From Ctenosaura bakeri (lineage: Eukaryota > Chordata > Lepidosauria > Squamata > Iguanidae): 64,000 nucleotides of DNA. Positions 1 to 11,825 of this stretch are shown here, piece after piece. A program made the position numbers and the translations under genes. The notes beneath the pieces are model-generated. The model was not told where the DNA came from. It saw only the letters and a list, made by a program, of their open reading frames with translations, and searched no databases. Every line of letters begins with the position of its first letter. Within the stretch, counting starts at the first letter, position 1. Location of the stretch: contig CAOLHI010000558.1 in NCBI GenBank assembly GCA_948474755.1, forward strand, positions 62,001-126,000, written 5' to 3'.

Positions 1-220
1 ATGACAAGTGGCCCACACACAAGACATTAGGCCTTGGGGAAAATACCAGCAAGTGGGAAAATGACTAACTCCCAGTTAAGCCACTTTGAACTAACACAGA
101 CCAGTCCTCATGGCTACAGAGATAAAGATGATTGTGTTAGAGAAAACATTTCTGAAATGGATCTCAATGCCTAGACACATTCAGTTTCCAGTCCAGGGGT
201 GGGGGGGGCATTTCACTCTC

Positions 221-314
221 TGAATGTTTTGAGCTACAGCTTCCATAATCCTTTCCTACTGGATATGCTAGCTGCGGCTTCTGAGCAATGCAGTTCAACA
301 ACATCTAAAGGGCC
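221..314. repeat. Foldback interspersed repeat, degraded copy
   Basis: The left part reads as a worn 'gactacaactcccat' arm (gagctacagcttccat) and the right part as its inverted partner ending caacaacatctaaagggcc. The same layout recurs at 20286-20390 and 45345-45450. This is the pattern of a short foldback repeat common in lizard DNA; I cannot name the family. Confidence 0.5.
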
Positions 315-377
315 ATGTGCTGGCCATGCATAGCTTTGTCTGAATTTCCTTCATTCCAAACATGCATGTGTACCTAT

Positions 378-470
378 GAGCCAGTGTGCTGCAGTGGTCA
401 GAGTGTTAAACTAGAAATCCAGGAGACCAGGATTTGAATCCCCACTAATCTGTGGAAACCCACTGGTGAC
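378..470 (+). mobile_element. tRNA-derived SINE, 5' head only
   Basis: The segment begins gagccagtgtgctgcagtgg and carries a good pol III B box (ggatttgaatcc, 430-441), followed by the typical 'ggaaacccactggtgac' body start. It then stops, so the BovB-like 3' part is missing. It matches the head of the longer SINE at 56845-57075. Confidence 0.7.
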
Positions 471-474
471 TAGA

Positions 475-870
475 GACCCTATTCATATACATTTCAACTT
501 ACATAGGCTTCCTTTAACAGGTATTCTACTGAATGCATAGACATAGATAGACATGTGGGATAGACACAGTATGTATGGAACACTTCTCTGCAGGACCTGG
601 GAGAGAGTCTTTCTTTGGACTATGACTTCCACAACCCACTTCCTCCTCCCAACCAGCACAGTCACTGGTCATGCTGCCTGAAGGGTACTAATGATCCAGT
701 TCAAAAAGGCTCTTTTAAATTAAATTTTGTCCATCTGTTCTTGGACTGCATTCAGAGAAACATGCATCATATTCTTGATTCAAATCAAGGCCACCCACTC
801 TTTATGATTAGATATTTGGGGCCACAGTATAAAAGTTAGTGTGCTCTCAATGGCTTCTGTATAGCAACCC
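475..870. other. No recognisable feature
   Basis: The short open frames here have no recognisable motif and no homologous partner elsewhere in the window. I see no gene. Confidence 0.5.
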
Positions 871-871
871 T

Positions 872-905
872 GAGAGAGAGAGAGAGAGAGTGAGAGAGAG
901 AGAGA
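872..905 (+). repeat. (GA)n microsatellite followed by a CCCT-rich patch
   Basis: About 17 GA dinucleotides with one interruption, followed at 909-927 by a short ctccctccctccc run. Confidence 0.9.
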
Positions 906-927
906 ATGATCTCCCTCCCTCCCTACC

Positions 928-1959
928 TCTCTATGTCTAAATGTTGATTGCTGGACCATATTAACCGCCCTTCAGACCTTCAATATGTGGTGAATAAACA
1001 GGCCTAGAAGAGGAGTGGGATCAAAGCAGCAGGATTCCCCTCTCACCCCACACATTTTCACATATGTATGAAGACTGAGAAAGTGTTTATCTTCTTTGAA
1101 GATGTTCTTTTCTGCAAGGAAATACATCTGTCCCAAGCAGAAGATTCAAGCTCAGGTTTTGTTTGGGAGGAATGTGTTTGTTTAACATATTGCCTTTGCA
1201 GCTTGCTCTGCCTTCATCACATCATTCATTCAGAGAAGAGACTCCCTGCTGATGGAAAACTGGATCATGGGACTCTTAATAAGAAACTTATTAAGGCAGC
1301 CAAAGTGAAGATATTTTTAAAACCTAGTCTTCTAAATTATAGACATGCAGCTGTGGTGTCTATTTTTGCATAATAGAGACCTTTGAGATAGTAATCAAAG
1401 AAGAATTTGAAATGGCTATTTATAAAAAAAGTTACTTTCCCTTCATGCAAGCACAACATATTGCTTTCAAAAGACTATTTGAAGAACAGAAGTTCTGATT
1501 TTGGGGAGTGTATGTCCAAATATTAAACATTGTTTTTGATATTAGAGCAATTACTGGAATTTATTGCATGGGACACTGTGTTATTTATCATAAATGAAAG
1601 ACAGTGGAGATATTCTATCACTGCAGGGTGTGTATTGGTGCTTGGTTGTTTTGGAAATCCCAAATATTTTTATGAACAGGACCTCACAGTGAAATGACTT
1701 TGCTCAAAAGATAGATAGAGGGTGTTTTTTTTAAGCTTTGTTAATCTCATTACATAAATTTCGGGGTTTGTTTGCTTAATAGTTTTGCATGTTCTTCTTC
1801 TACATGAATTACTTTTGTTCCCTTATTGCCTGCCCACACCCTTTTGACCGCACTGATGTTGCTCAGACACATGTCCCAATTTTCATGTATAAAACTGTGG
1901 AAGGTACGTAAGCTCATGAGACCTGAACCATTTCTAATTATGTCTGTCTGTTGTTTCTT
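928..1959. other. No recognisable feature
   Basis: AT-rich sequence. The 1068-1373 open frame has no recognisable domain and no known repeat signature; I treat it as chance. Confidence 0.5.
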
Positions 1960-2084
1960 TCAAAGGGAGCTTTATTGTATTTAATTGTTGCTTTTACTTG
2001 CTGCTGTCTTGAGTGGTATGTCATCCCCAAAAGGGTGGGAAATAAGTTTATCTCTAAATAAAAATATATTTAAAAAAAAATCAA
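1960..2084 (+). mobile_element. LINE 3' tail (L2-like)
   Basis: T-rich sequence leads into 'gctgtcttgagtggtat', then 'aaaagggtgggaaataag' and an A-rich AAATA tail. This is the layout of worn L2-type LINE 3' ends in reptiles (gccttgagt ... ggcgggatataaata). No coding part is attached. Confidence 0.45.
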
Positions 2085-2087
2085 TTC

Positions 2088-2160
2088 AAGTCTGGCCCTA
2101 TCATTAGGCAAAGTGAGGTAGCTGCCTCAGGAGGCTTATGTCAGGTGTAAGTTGCTTTTT
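2088..2160. repeat. Interspersed repeat fragment (ggccctatcattaggca type)
   Basis: The segment contains ggccctatcattaggcaaag and then the palindromic-looking aggtagctgcctcagg. A second copy of the same sequence lies at 47847-47940. It is probably one end of a DNA transposon; the family is not identified. Confidence 0.5.
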
Positions 2161-2339
2161 AAGGACCATAATCCCCAGACAGCAATTAGTAGTTGTGGCC
2201 TGAAAAAAATAATTTCAAATCTCTAGTGTGAGGATGGGTGGTCAGGTGAAAAATTACAACATACACACCTTCCCATGCCCTCTCCATCTTGAGCTGATGT
2301 TCCAACAGCAGTTACATTTGCTTGTTGCTTGGAGACTGA

Positions 2340-2549
2340 GGGTCTTCCTGCAATATGTAACTACTGCACTATGATTCCACTCTAACTACCATGGCTACCT
2401 CCTATGGAATCCTGGGGAAGTACTGGAGCTCTCTGGCTGAGAATTCTAAATATTCCTCCCTAAACTGCAAATCCTAGATTTCCATAGAACAGAACCATGA
2501 CAGTAAAAGTGGAATCATAGTGCAATAGTTACGTAGTGCGAAAAGGCCC
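2340..2549. mobile_element. Palindromic MITE, GGCC-type TIR, old copy
   Basis: Left end ggtcttcctgc... and right end ...cgcactac-type arm ending gaaaaggccc are inverted copies. The arms contain gcactatgattccact and its complement agtggaatcatagtgc. Flanks are TGA on the left and TTA on the right (CTGAG and CTTAG if read as 5 bp). Family members lie at 41359, 43188, 54692 and 62639. Confidence 0.75.
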
Positions 2550-2552
2550 TTA

Positions 2553-3958
2553 GCTGGCTGCCTGGCTGTCTCACATCTCCCCAGAGCAGTAGCGATAGTG
2601 CTACTGGAAGGCTTTCAGGTTTCTTGTGTGAGCCAGCAAAGGGGCATTTGGAACAGTTCACACACTTCAACAGGCCTCATGTTTGCATGTGCATTGGCCT
2701 GTTTATGTTACCAATGCTGTTGGTAGAGCCCCTGATGCTCCACTCCAGCATTTGTTCTGAGTGGGCAATGAGCAGATGCCGGGCAATGAGCAGATGCCAG
2801 GCAGAGCAGTAGGGGAGCAACAATGATGTGCAAGAGGAAGATGGAGCTATGGGGCCACACAACCTGCTCCACTCTTTCCTTCTTCTCCAGCAGCATAATG
2901 TATTGGCTCAGCCCTGATTGCAGGTGCTATAAACCTATAGTCTGAAATGGGGTCCTCATCCTTTTCATAATACAAAGTTGTTTTTTTCTTTTTGGCACTG
3001 GTTCATAAGTGTATCAGTTTACACTGTAAAGGTCACAGTCATCATCATTTGCACTACTTGAGAGACTAATGAATAGTCTCCTGGCTTTAAAACAAAATAA
3101 AACAAAATCCTGAAATGCAGCATGGATTTAGAGTAATTGGAACTCTGTGTGTGTGTGTACGCATGTGTATATTAGAGTGGGTTTAACTTTCCCATGGGCT
3201 GTGTGCAAGGGGAAAGATCTGTGTAGTTTCTTTTCTGGGAAGAATGCTGAAGGGTGATTTTGGTGAGAAATAAAATGTGGGAAAATCTTGAGTGTTCCTT
3301 CCACCATACCACAGCCCTGATCACATTTTCAGATTACTGTTACCAGTAAGATGTTAGAATTTTAAAAGTCTGGACAATTTTTTTTGACAATTAGTAACAA
3401 GCCAGGTAGATTGTAAAGCTTGCCTTTAAAGCTGTGAGCTGTGGTTCAGAGATGGTGGTGCACTCATCTAGAGTCATTCAAGGTATTTCCAAACAAGGCT
3501 TTTAGGATGCAGCCTCTCTGCCTCATTTGTAGTCCCCTCATGCTTCTCAGTCCTTTCTTCCCTCTTTCTTCTTTAACAAAGAAAGTTTGCCACAGAGGGA
3601 AAGAAAGAATAGCTGCCCAGTGTCTTTAATTCAGTAATGCTAGGACCTATCCTTCTGAATGCATTCTCTAAAGGCTGGCATCTTGTTACTATCTTATGCA
3701 TGTGTAAGTTTTCTTACTCCTAAAGTTATACTTTTTTTGGCCAATGCATAAGGTGGGTATTCAGTTGAAGTTCATGAATGCAGCGTTACATTTATGATGC
3801 CATTTTGCATTGTGCGTTGCACATTGCAAATGATTGCACATTGTGCATTTATTGCATGGTTGTGCATAGTTGTGCACTGCCTATCAATACACAATGGGCA
3901 TTTGGTTTTCCAACATTGCAATACTATAACAAGTGATGTGTAACTCCATGAGCATAAG
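2553..3958. other. No gene seen; low-complexity tgcattgtgca block
   Basis: Mostly unique sequence. Around 3795-3910 there is a run of variants of tgcattgtgca/ttgcacattg, a degenerate local repeat without a fixed period. The rest carries no recognisable element. Confidence 0.5.
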
Positions 3959-4162
3959 GCTTATCACACTACACAGTTACAGTGCTATATTCTACTTGAA
4001 CTGCCTTGCTGCTTTGCAACATCTTATTGAATCCTGGGACTTGCAGTTTAGGAGCATTTTATAGCAAGAGAGTTCTTGGGCCTCACTAAACTACAAACTA
4101 CAAACCCTAGAATTCTACAGGAAGTCATGGCAGTTAAAATGGAATGAAGCACTTGTGATAAG
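3959..4162. mobile_element. Palindromic MITE, old copy
   Basis: Begins gcttatcacactacacag and ends ...agcacttgtgataag, an inverted pair. The middle carries 'gaatcctgggacttgcagtttagg' and, inverted, 'actacaaaccctagaattctac', as in the better copies at 43188 and 62639. The target duplication is unclear. Confidence 0.65.
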
Positions 4163-4496
4163 GATCCGAAGTTTCTTCAATGCAGGATTTTGGTCAAAGG
4201 TTGGATCTAATAGTGTCATTCTCTTTGTACCTTCCCCCTCTCTGCCACCCTTCTATGTATCCTCAAAATCCGCTCTGGACTGCAGAGCAGTTTTGGGGCA
4301 GTGCAGAGGTCAGGGGCAGGAAAGCAAAAAGAAGGAAATTCTGTTAGTGGACTTTTGCTAAGATGGTGTTGAATGTAAACCAAAGTCAAATGTTCTCTTT
4401 GGGCATTAACACCATGGTGTGGTTCCATCCAAAACATTCTTGCAAAACTGCAAATACAGAAGATGCTTTCCAGCTGCAAGAATATGGCCATGATAA

Positions 4497-4963
4497 TCTA
4501 CTATATAAAAGTCAAAGTTTGTGAATGATCTTGTCTGTTTGTCTGCATCAGGCAGGCACAGACCTCATATGATTGGCTGTGTGAGGCAAGAAGATCTCGT
4601 GTGATTGGGCGGCTGTGAAGATTCTATGGAATCCTGGAGTTGGCAGTTCAGGGAGTGGCCTTTAGAATTCTCAGCCAGAGAGCTCTGAATAGGCTGGTTG
4701 CTATGGAGACGAGGCCTAGCAACAAGTCCCTTCACGAATCCAACCTCTGCATATTAACAGCTGTGAATACAGACTGGATTGGGGAATATGGGCAAAAGTT
4801 ACAGGTACTGAACAACACAATTTGGGGAATTAGAGAAACAGGATCTCAAACCTGTGTATTTCAACCGCATCTAACTCTTAAGGTAAGGTAATTTTTAAGG
4901 TAATTCTAACAAGTGTTGCCTATGAGAAAATAAAATCCCAGGCAATGCTGGGTAAATACATGT
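4497..4963 (+). mobile_element. Non-autonomous Helitron, degraded 3' end
   Basis: Starts after an A with TCTACTATATAAAAGTC, the same 5' end as the complete copy at 29712. Near the 3' end it has cccag-gcaatg-ctggg, a clean hairpin of the kind Helitrons carry just before their CTRR terminus. The terminal CTRR itself is mutated. No Rep/helicase coding sequence is present. A 65-bp stretch at 4622-4686 matches the internal half of the MITE family. Confidence 0.75.
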
Positions 4964-5566
4964 AATGTATCGATTAGACCTTTATTTAGTATGTGACAAT
5001 TGCCAACTATTTTCTATCTCCTTAGCTGTATGGTGCCACCAAACAAAGACAGGGTTAACCCAAAGAAAAAGACAGGCAGCCGCCAACTTTCAGAGAAGTG
5101 ATATCTGCAGGGATGTTCCTAGTAACAGGAATCTTTCTCCAGTTAGTTATTGAATGAGATCTTGAAGAGATCAGCAGCACTTGACCTGTGCCCTCTTCAG
5201 ATCCTTTTATTAGTATCATGCCAAAATGTTGTCATCTCTGTTCTCTCTCTCTCTCTCTTTCTCTTTCTGCATATATCCTTCTGTCTGCCTGTTTGTGTAC
5301 CCATCCTCTGGCTTATATTGCCAGTAGCGCCAGCATTTTTTTCGCTCACATTAATAGAGCTTTTTTCAATAGGACAACACCAGCTCACCTTTCTTCTTTT
5401 TGGTTTCTCAGGTGGAGGTGACATAAAAAAATCCAGGTGGAACTCCCTGGATGATTCAGATTTGGTGGTTAATATTTCCTGGGGGGGGGAGTGTGGGGTT
5501 AGGATCCTCAGGGAGCTGTGTAATTTAGTGAAAAGTCAATTAGATGCTTCACATTTGGCAAGGAAA
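4964..5566. other. No gene seen; (CT)n patch
   Basis: Contains a (CT)n-rich stretch at about 5240-5273. The open frame at 5150-5572 is hydrophobic only because of that pyrimidine run and has no recognisable motif. Confidence 0.55.
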
Positions 5567-5837
5567 TCATAGAATCATAGAATCATAGAATCATAGAAAT
5601 TCAGAGTTGGAAGAGACCACACAGGCCATCCAGTCCAACCCCCTGCCATGCAGGAACACCCTCAAATCAATCCCGACAGATGGCCATCAAGCCTCTGCTT
5701 AAAAACCTCCAAGGAAGGAGACTCCACTACACTCCGAGGCAACAGATTCCACTGCCGGACAGCCCTGACTGTCAGGAAGTTCTTCCTGAGGTTCAGGTGG
5801 AATCTCCTTTCCTGCAGCTTGAATCCATTGCTCCTTG
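5567..5837 (-). mobile_element. CR1 LINE, 3' end only
   Basis: On the plus strand it opens with repeated atcatagaa units, the reverse complement of the CR1 ATTCTATG tail, then runs through the CR1 3' region in reverse. It aligns closely with 59930-60184 of the larger CR1 in this window and stops after ttgctccttgt, so it is a strongly 5'-truncated insertion. The encoded remnant is the last part of the reverse transcriptase reading frame. Confidence 0.92.
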
Positions 5838-8738
5838 TAAATCAAATCTAGGAAGACATCTCAGTATGCAAATACCAGATTTTCCTAAGCTTGTAGCTTC
5901 CTTGCTAAAGTAAATAAAGCTGAGCATTCACTGGAACCACTACAAAACTCTTTTTAAAAAAATGCCACTAATGGTCCCTCTTAATCTCTACTACTAGACT
6001 AAATTCTTTAAAATGCAGAAATATTTCGTGATTAATAGCTTTTGGGGAAAAATTTAAAAAGATAAAAGTATACTTGTATTCCTTCCTGCCAACTGTAGAC
6101 AATTTGTCTAGTTGTGCATGCAACTAATGCCAAAAAGAAGTATGGGAAAGCAAAATTCTTTCCAGTTTTTGTTTCTGAAGAAAGCCAAGAGCTCAGGTAC
6201 CAATTGTACATCAATGAGGAGGAATCGAGTCCATAAATATGAGATAATTGGTATAGCATGTGCAATACTTTTGTGATCTCAGAGACCTGTGCTTTTTATA
6301 ATGACAATTCTAAAGTGTGGGGAATACGGCCATGGAATATAACAGAGCTCTCATGCCCAAACAGCAATGCTTATTATTTATGTGTTTCCTTTCCTCCTCC
6401 TCCTCCTCCTCCTCCTCCTCAAGGACATAGGTTAAATACTTTTGGTTGTGCCCCCTCTAGATGTGAGTCATTGTGTACTATTACTGCTGGCAGGCAGACC
6501 TAGGGGTTCTCTTAGTGTGATACATCAATGCCACTAAGTAAATCCTATTACTGTATTGACTTCAGCAAGACACAGATTGCCTACGGTTTTGGCCATGTCC
6601 TCGAGCTTTGCAAGATAGCTGAGGATAACTGTCTGCACCTGAACTCAAGAGATTAGCTCTCAAACAAAATAAGCCTAGGGGCTGACTTGTTACACCTCTT
6701 TCCTTGGTTATCCACCAAAGATATAAGCTAAGCATGTTTCCTTCTCTGCTGTGTGAGGATCCCTGGTTCAAATTATCTGTGACAGGCAGTAGCCAAGATC
6801 CTGGGAGTTTTGGTTGTTCTCTTTGTGTTACTATTTTCAGGTATGGGGAAGAAGTACAGAAGGAAATAGCAGTCATGTGCAATTTGGCCTTTTGGTGTGA
6901 TTACAAAGGGTTGGAAGTCAGAGTGTTGAGTTTTGAAATTGTTCCAAAGCAATAAATAAAATATATATTTTAAACATGGGTATATTCATTTGAAGCAAGT
7001 TTTGTAAGGTCTAAGGAAAGGAACAGCAGGATAGAAATTCAGAAAGTCTGCTGGTTTTATCTGGAAACAGAACAAAGCTGTGATCTAGGGACATGAAAAG
7101 ACATAAAGAAACAACTACTCCATCTGGGGGGCCTAACAATCTGTCAGTCTTATTTGGGTTGCACCTATCAGAATCCCAGTTCATGGGATCCTGTCCCAGT
7201 TCCAAATCAGGTTGTGAATTTTTTCCCTTCTCCGCATTGAAATTTTGCAATTTGTTTTTTTAAAGCACAAATGTTGTTGTCAAGCATTTTTACTAGCATA
7301 TGCATTGTTCTGTATTTCACCTGTTCATGTGTATTTTCTTAATAAAAAAGTGTGTGTGTTTAGTTGTGCACATTTCCCAAAAATATATATCAATCAGTAC
7401 ACATTTTTTTCTTAAATGAAATGTATGCCTTGGAAGTCTCAAGTCTAAAAAGGTGCAAAATTGATATATAGGAAAAATGAGAACCTGATGATTTTCTTCT
7501 TTTGCTAATAAATCATCTTTCAGCTTTCCCCTGTAAACTATACTGTTGCTCATATAGCACGGGAATGGGCAAGTTGTGGCTCCCAGAGTGTCCCAGCATA
7601 TGTGACTTCCAAACATGTCCTCCAACAATTCACAGAAGACTACCAGGACATATTTGGCCAAGCAACATCAGAGTGTGGTCACATTGCCAAAAGTTGTTAA
7701 TGAGGAAGAATACACAAGCTAGGGCAGAGAGTATCAGTTTGCTTTTGCCCACATCTACTGGGAAGGGCACAATTCCACCCTCTCTACTCCTCTTCCCCCT
7801 GCTGAGTGAAAACTGCTTCTGCACTTTGAATTCAGTTTGCAGCAGTTGAAGTAAACTAGGAACAAAGGGGGAAAGTGGAGGGAGGAGATAAAAAGGGGAA
7901 TATTTTAAAAGCAGCTGAAAAAGTGAGAAGATAGAGGATTAATCAGGACTGTACCTGCTAAATCAGTACAGTTGGAGGAGGCATGCAACCAGAATACCCC
8001 ACTGTGCCCTGCATGCAACCCAATGTGCCCCCCGCTCTACAACGTGCAAAGAAAGATTTGGCCCCAAACATACAGATGGCACCCCCATAAGCCTCAGGGA
8101 ATGATTTGCCATTTAATGATTATTGTGCCAAAGCTCCTCCCCACCCCCAGCAAAAGCCCTCCAAGTAGCCTCTCTTTAAAGAAATCAGAAAGTTTGCTGT
8201 GTCAGTTCTTTTTTTCTGAAAGCAGCCTTTTCTGGCCTGAAACAGGTTTGAGGGGGGCTCAAAATAAGATTTGAATGGCAAAGTACACTCCCACAAAGAC
8301 TTCTGGGGCATTATTTGCCATTTTTCAGTGTTTGTTTGTTTTTTTTACATGGGGGAATCAGAAAGATCAGAACAGGTGAGGAAGATGGCCAACTGGGATC
8401 AATGGGAAGGTAGAAATGGTTCCCAGACTTGCAGCCCTGACACAGCACAGCCTCCTTCGGTGCAGAAGAGGTTTTACAATGAAAAGGCTTCAAATATTGA
8501 ATGTTCAGAGATCCCGAATCTACAGTTCTTGCTGCTATGGGCTTGAATTCATATATATCGCTGCAGGCAAGAACAGAAGGACAGGGGGACCACCAGACAA
8601 TTCATGAAAATAACTCAAGAGGTGTACAAGGCAGGAGGTTGTGACACCCATTTCACCAGATAGTCCAGGTTACAAACCAATAAGAATCTGGGAATAGTTG
8701 TGTTTAGAAGCCTGGAAATCTTGAAAGTAAATATTTTA
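5838..8738. other. Unique sequence, no gene recognised
   Basis: A (TCC)n microsatellite sits at 6391-6422. Open frames (for example 7317-7661 minus and 7502-7849 plus) overlap on both strands and show no conserved motif. There is no recognisable repeat beyond that. Confidence 0.5.
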
Positions 8739-9141
8739 TCTAACATATAAAAGTTAAAGTTTGTCTATGTCAGGTGAAGACCTCATATGATTGGCTGCCT
8801 AAGAAGTTTCTATGGAATCCTGGAGTTTGCAGCTTAGACAGAGGTCTTTAGAATTCTCAGTCAGTGAGCTCTTGGGCCTCAGTCAGCTGTGTCTGTCACG
8901 AATAGGCCGGTTGCTTTGGAAATGAGGCCTAGCACGAGGAGGAGGAAAGTGCATTCCCTCAGGAACCCAACCTCTATATGTTAATAACTCTGAATATAGA
9001 TTGGATTGGTGAATATGGGGAAAAGTTACAGGTACTGGACAAGACGGTTTGGGGAATTAGACAGATTTGGGATCCTGTGTCTCTAACAAGTATTATCTAA
9101 GAAAAAATAAAATCCCAGGTGACACTAGGTATATATGCTGG
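8739..9141 (+). mobile_element. Non-autonomous Helitron
   Basis: 5' end TCTAACATATAAAAG is preceded by the A/T context expected of a Helitron, and the 3' end reads ...tatatgCTGG followed by T, which fits the CTRR rule. The body matches the copies at 4497 and 29712, including the shared gaatatggggaaaagttacagg block. It includes a MITE-like stretch at 8809-8885. No coding sequence. Confidence 0.8.
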
Positions 9142-9652
9142 TATATATGCATAATCTTAGAAGATGGAGATCCTGCTGTTCCTTTGGTTTCTCTTCTGTC
9201 TAAAGGTACAGACCAGCTGTCCTTGCCTTTTCACAGGGAAGGCAGCTTGGAAGAGAAAGTTTTGCTGCCCTTCTCCATGCATTGTAATCCCAATGGGAAT
9301 TGTCCCCCTGTATCCTGTGGTGGTTAGGTTTAGAATAACAAACTCCAATAGAACTGAGATGCTACAGCTAACCCTATCATTAGATAGACGGAGAGTGCTT
9401 CATCAAGGATTGTCTACCTTACAAGGATGTAAAGAAGAGTGGAAAGTTTTCTTGTTCTTGACAAGAAAGAAGACGCTGAAAATACTAAAATAATAATTAA
9501 AAAAATCAATAGCCACAAGATTTTTTTAGCATTTGTGAGCATTTCATGAAAGGTGTGTGCATGGTGGTAGTGGGAATTGTACCAAAAAAACCCCAAAAAC
9601 AAACCCGAAAACACTTTTTTTTCCAAAACCCCATTTTTTGAATGAAAGGTTG
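9142..9652. other. No recognisable feature
   Basis: The open frame 9164-9493 has no recognisable domain. A-rich tracts occur near 9580-9620. No gene seen. Confidence 0.45.
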
Positions 9653-9868
9653 GGCCTTCTCACACTACACAATTATAGCACTGTGATTGTACTTTAACTG
9701 CCACGATAATATCATGTGGAGTCCTGGGATCTCCAGTTTAGGGAAAGGTTTTCAGAATCCTCAGCCAGAGAGTTCCCCTGTGGCCTCAACAAACTACAAA
9801 GCCCAGGGTTCCATAAGATGCAGTTAAACTGGAATTATAGTGCTATAACTGTGCATTGTGAAAAGGCC
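9653..9868. mobile_element. Palindromic MITE, GGCC-type TIR
   Basis: Left end GGCCTTCTCACACTAC and right end ...attgtgaaaaGGCC are inverted copies. Both arms carry attatagcactgt or its complement, and the centre has the ctcagccagagag motif of the family. Target duplication is not clear. Confidence 0.75.
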
Positions 9869-9895
9869 ATTGTAACTTTTGAGTATAAAATTTAG

Positions 9896-10015
9896 GGCCT
9901 TTCTGCACTACACTGTCATAGCACTATTATTCCACTTTCAACATTCTGTGGAATCCTGGGGTTTGCCATTTAGGGAGGGGCATTTAGAATTCTCAGCCAG
10001 AGAACTCTTTGGCCA
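9896..10015 (+). mobile_element. Half MITE of the same family
   Basis: Only the left arm and centre are present: GGCCTTTCTGCACTACACTG through ctcagccagagaactctttggcc, then it stops. It lies 28 bp from the full copy at 9653, so two separate insertions or a rearranged pair are possible. Confidence 0.75.
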
Positions 10016-10463
10016 AGAACTGTTCGTATTTCATTACAAGAACATTATTTTCTTTCTGTTCATCCTTGTCTGATGAAAAGATTGAGACTGCTTTTTAAGT
10101 TCCCTGTGGATTCACTGATTAACAGGCATGAAGCAGCCAAAGGAATCAGTGGAGATGAGAAGGAGGAGGAGCAGTAGAGAGAGAGACCTGACATCTTTAA
10201 TTTATTATGCTGGCAATAAGTCAATGAAAAGATGAAATCCAACATTCTAAAATGGTGCCAGGATTTAGTCTATGCATGTAGACTTTCTTGGGGGAAGGTT
10301 AGGATAGTTAATAGATTTTTAGTAGTTACATCATGCAAGCTTTTGTGAAACAGAGCTTCAGATGAGAGTTTAACACTCTAAATTCAGTGACCAAAAAAAA
10401 AAAAAAAGATTACAAGCTATCATAAAACAGGGGAAGAAATACTCATACAATTAGATATTTTAT

Positions 10464-10525
10464 TGGACTGCAGCTCCAAGACAGCATAGGCAATGGTAAG
10501 GAATGCTGGAAGTTGCAGTCCAAAA
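10464..10525. repeat. Short imperfect palindrome
   Basis: tggactgcagctcc... pairs with ...ggaagttgcagtcca. It resembles the foldback repeats at 221, 20286 and 45345 but is shorter. Confidence 0.5.
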
Positions 10526-10723
10526 ATAACTAGAAGACCGTATGATTCCAGATGATTCTGCTGTAAATGATTTCTTCAGTGCCCAATTTCAGACACAAAA
10601 AAAAAGCCTTCTTCAGGGGTTATGTAATGAAAACAAGAACATGTATAAAGAAGGGAGTTATTAGAGAAACCAAAAAAAAATAGCCAGAGCCAATGTAACC
10701 ATAAAACCTAAAGCAAAGGCCAT

Positions 10724-10763
10724 GATAGGTAGATAGGTAGGTAGGTAGGTAGGTAGGTAGGTG

Positions 10764-10803
<40 letters not shown>
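10724..10803 (+). repeat. (GATA)n / (GTAG)n microsatellite
   Basis: A GTAG-rich part passes into about nine perfect GATA units. Confidence 0.95.
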
Positions 10804-10804
<1 letters not shown>

Positions 10805-11610
10805 AAGGAAACCTCTCATACCTGTTTGTTTTCTGTAGATAGCCTGTGTGAAGATCTTCTGTTTAAAACTGACTTGGCTCCAGACAAATGATTTACAGCT
10901 TGCTGGTATGAAGTCTCTTCTTTTGGGGGTAATTTGGTCAAAGCTTTCAGTTCTCTGTATTCAGACCATTTTCATTTAGTAGGAGAATGACAAATACTGA
11001 ATAATCTATCTCCCTTACCTAGGAATTTACTTAGATGTAGAAGCCAATACATTTTTTTTTACCTTCAAAGAGATGCATATATGAAAAGCGTTTGAACAGA
11101 ATGCTGTTCTGCCTCCATTTAACCGCATGTGTTTTCAGCAGAGCTTGGAAAGTTACTTTTAGAAAATAAGCAACTATAATTCCAACTTATTGGTTGTCCT
11201 TAAAGTTACCTTTAAAAAAAAAAAACAACCCTCTTTGCCTTCTTGTTTTTCAGAAGCTGCTGACTCCACCAGATCTGCCAAAAGCTGTACTTAACAGATT
11301 TTTGAGACATCCATATGAAAGTTTCCTGTCTCATTTTTTTTCACTTGAAATTGGTATTAACTACAAATTTTTATTCCCACAGCAGGAGATGGTGCTTTGT
11401 TTTTTCTGCCTCAGAAGTTTCTCATACAGACCAGAATGAATGTTGCACATCTGTATCTATTCCAAACCCTCCTGCTATAATTCTTAGTGGTCCCACTGAT
11501 GATGTTTCCAATTGGGATGTAATTTTTGTCATGGAGATTTCCTGCTCACTACATTACATTTTCAGTTACCACACTGAATGTTCACCTATGCAAACACACA
11601 CATACTTCTT
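10804..11610. other. No recognisable feature
   Basis: Unique AT-rich sequence upstream of the L1 3' end. Open frames at 11194-11439 and 11315-11638 have no known motifs. Confidence 0.45.
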
Positions 11611-11825
11611 CTTTGATATATATATATATAAAATTTAATTGCATAAAAAACAGAGTGGATATACCCCATTGAGAGATATATCACACCCTCCCCCCTCCAT
11701 ATTCATATTCTCCAGTTGAATCTTTATTGTTTCCATTTACCCAAAAGATTAACAATTACGTTTCCATTTCCATTTCCAGAAGAGAAAAACAGTTACATTA
11801 TTTCTTTCTTTGGTTTCCTGTACAT

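Noticed and set aside
5150..5572. Possible membrane protein frame
   Set aside because: The hydrophobic run comes from a (CT)n/(TTTCT)n tract, not from a conserved helix pattern.
10724..10803. Short regular repeats as a CRISPR array
   Set aside because: Simple GATA/GTAG microsatellite with no spacers; the genome is eukaryotic.
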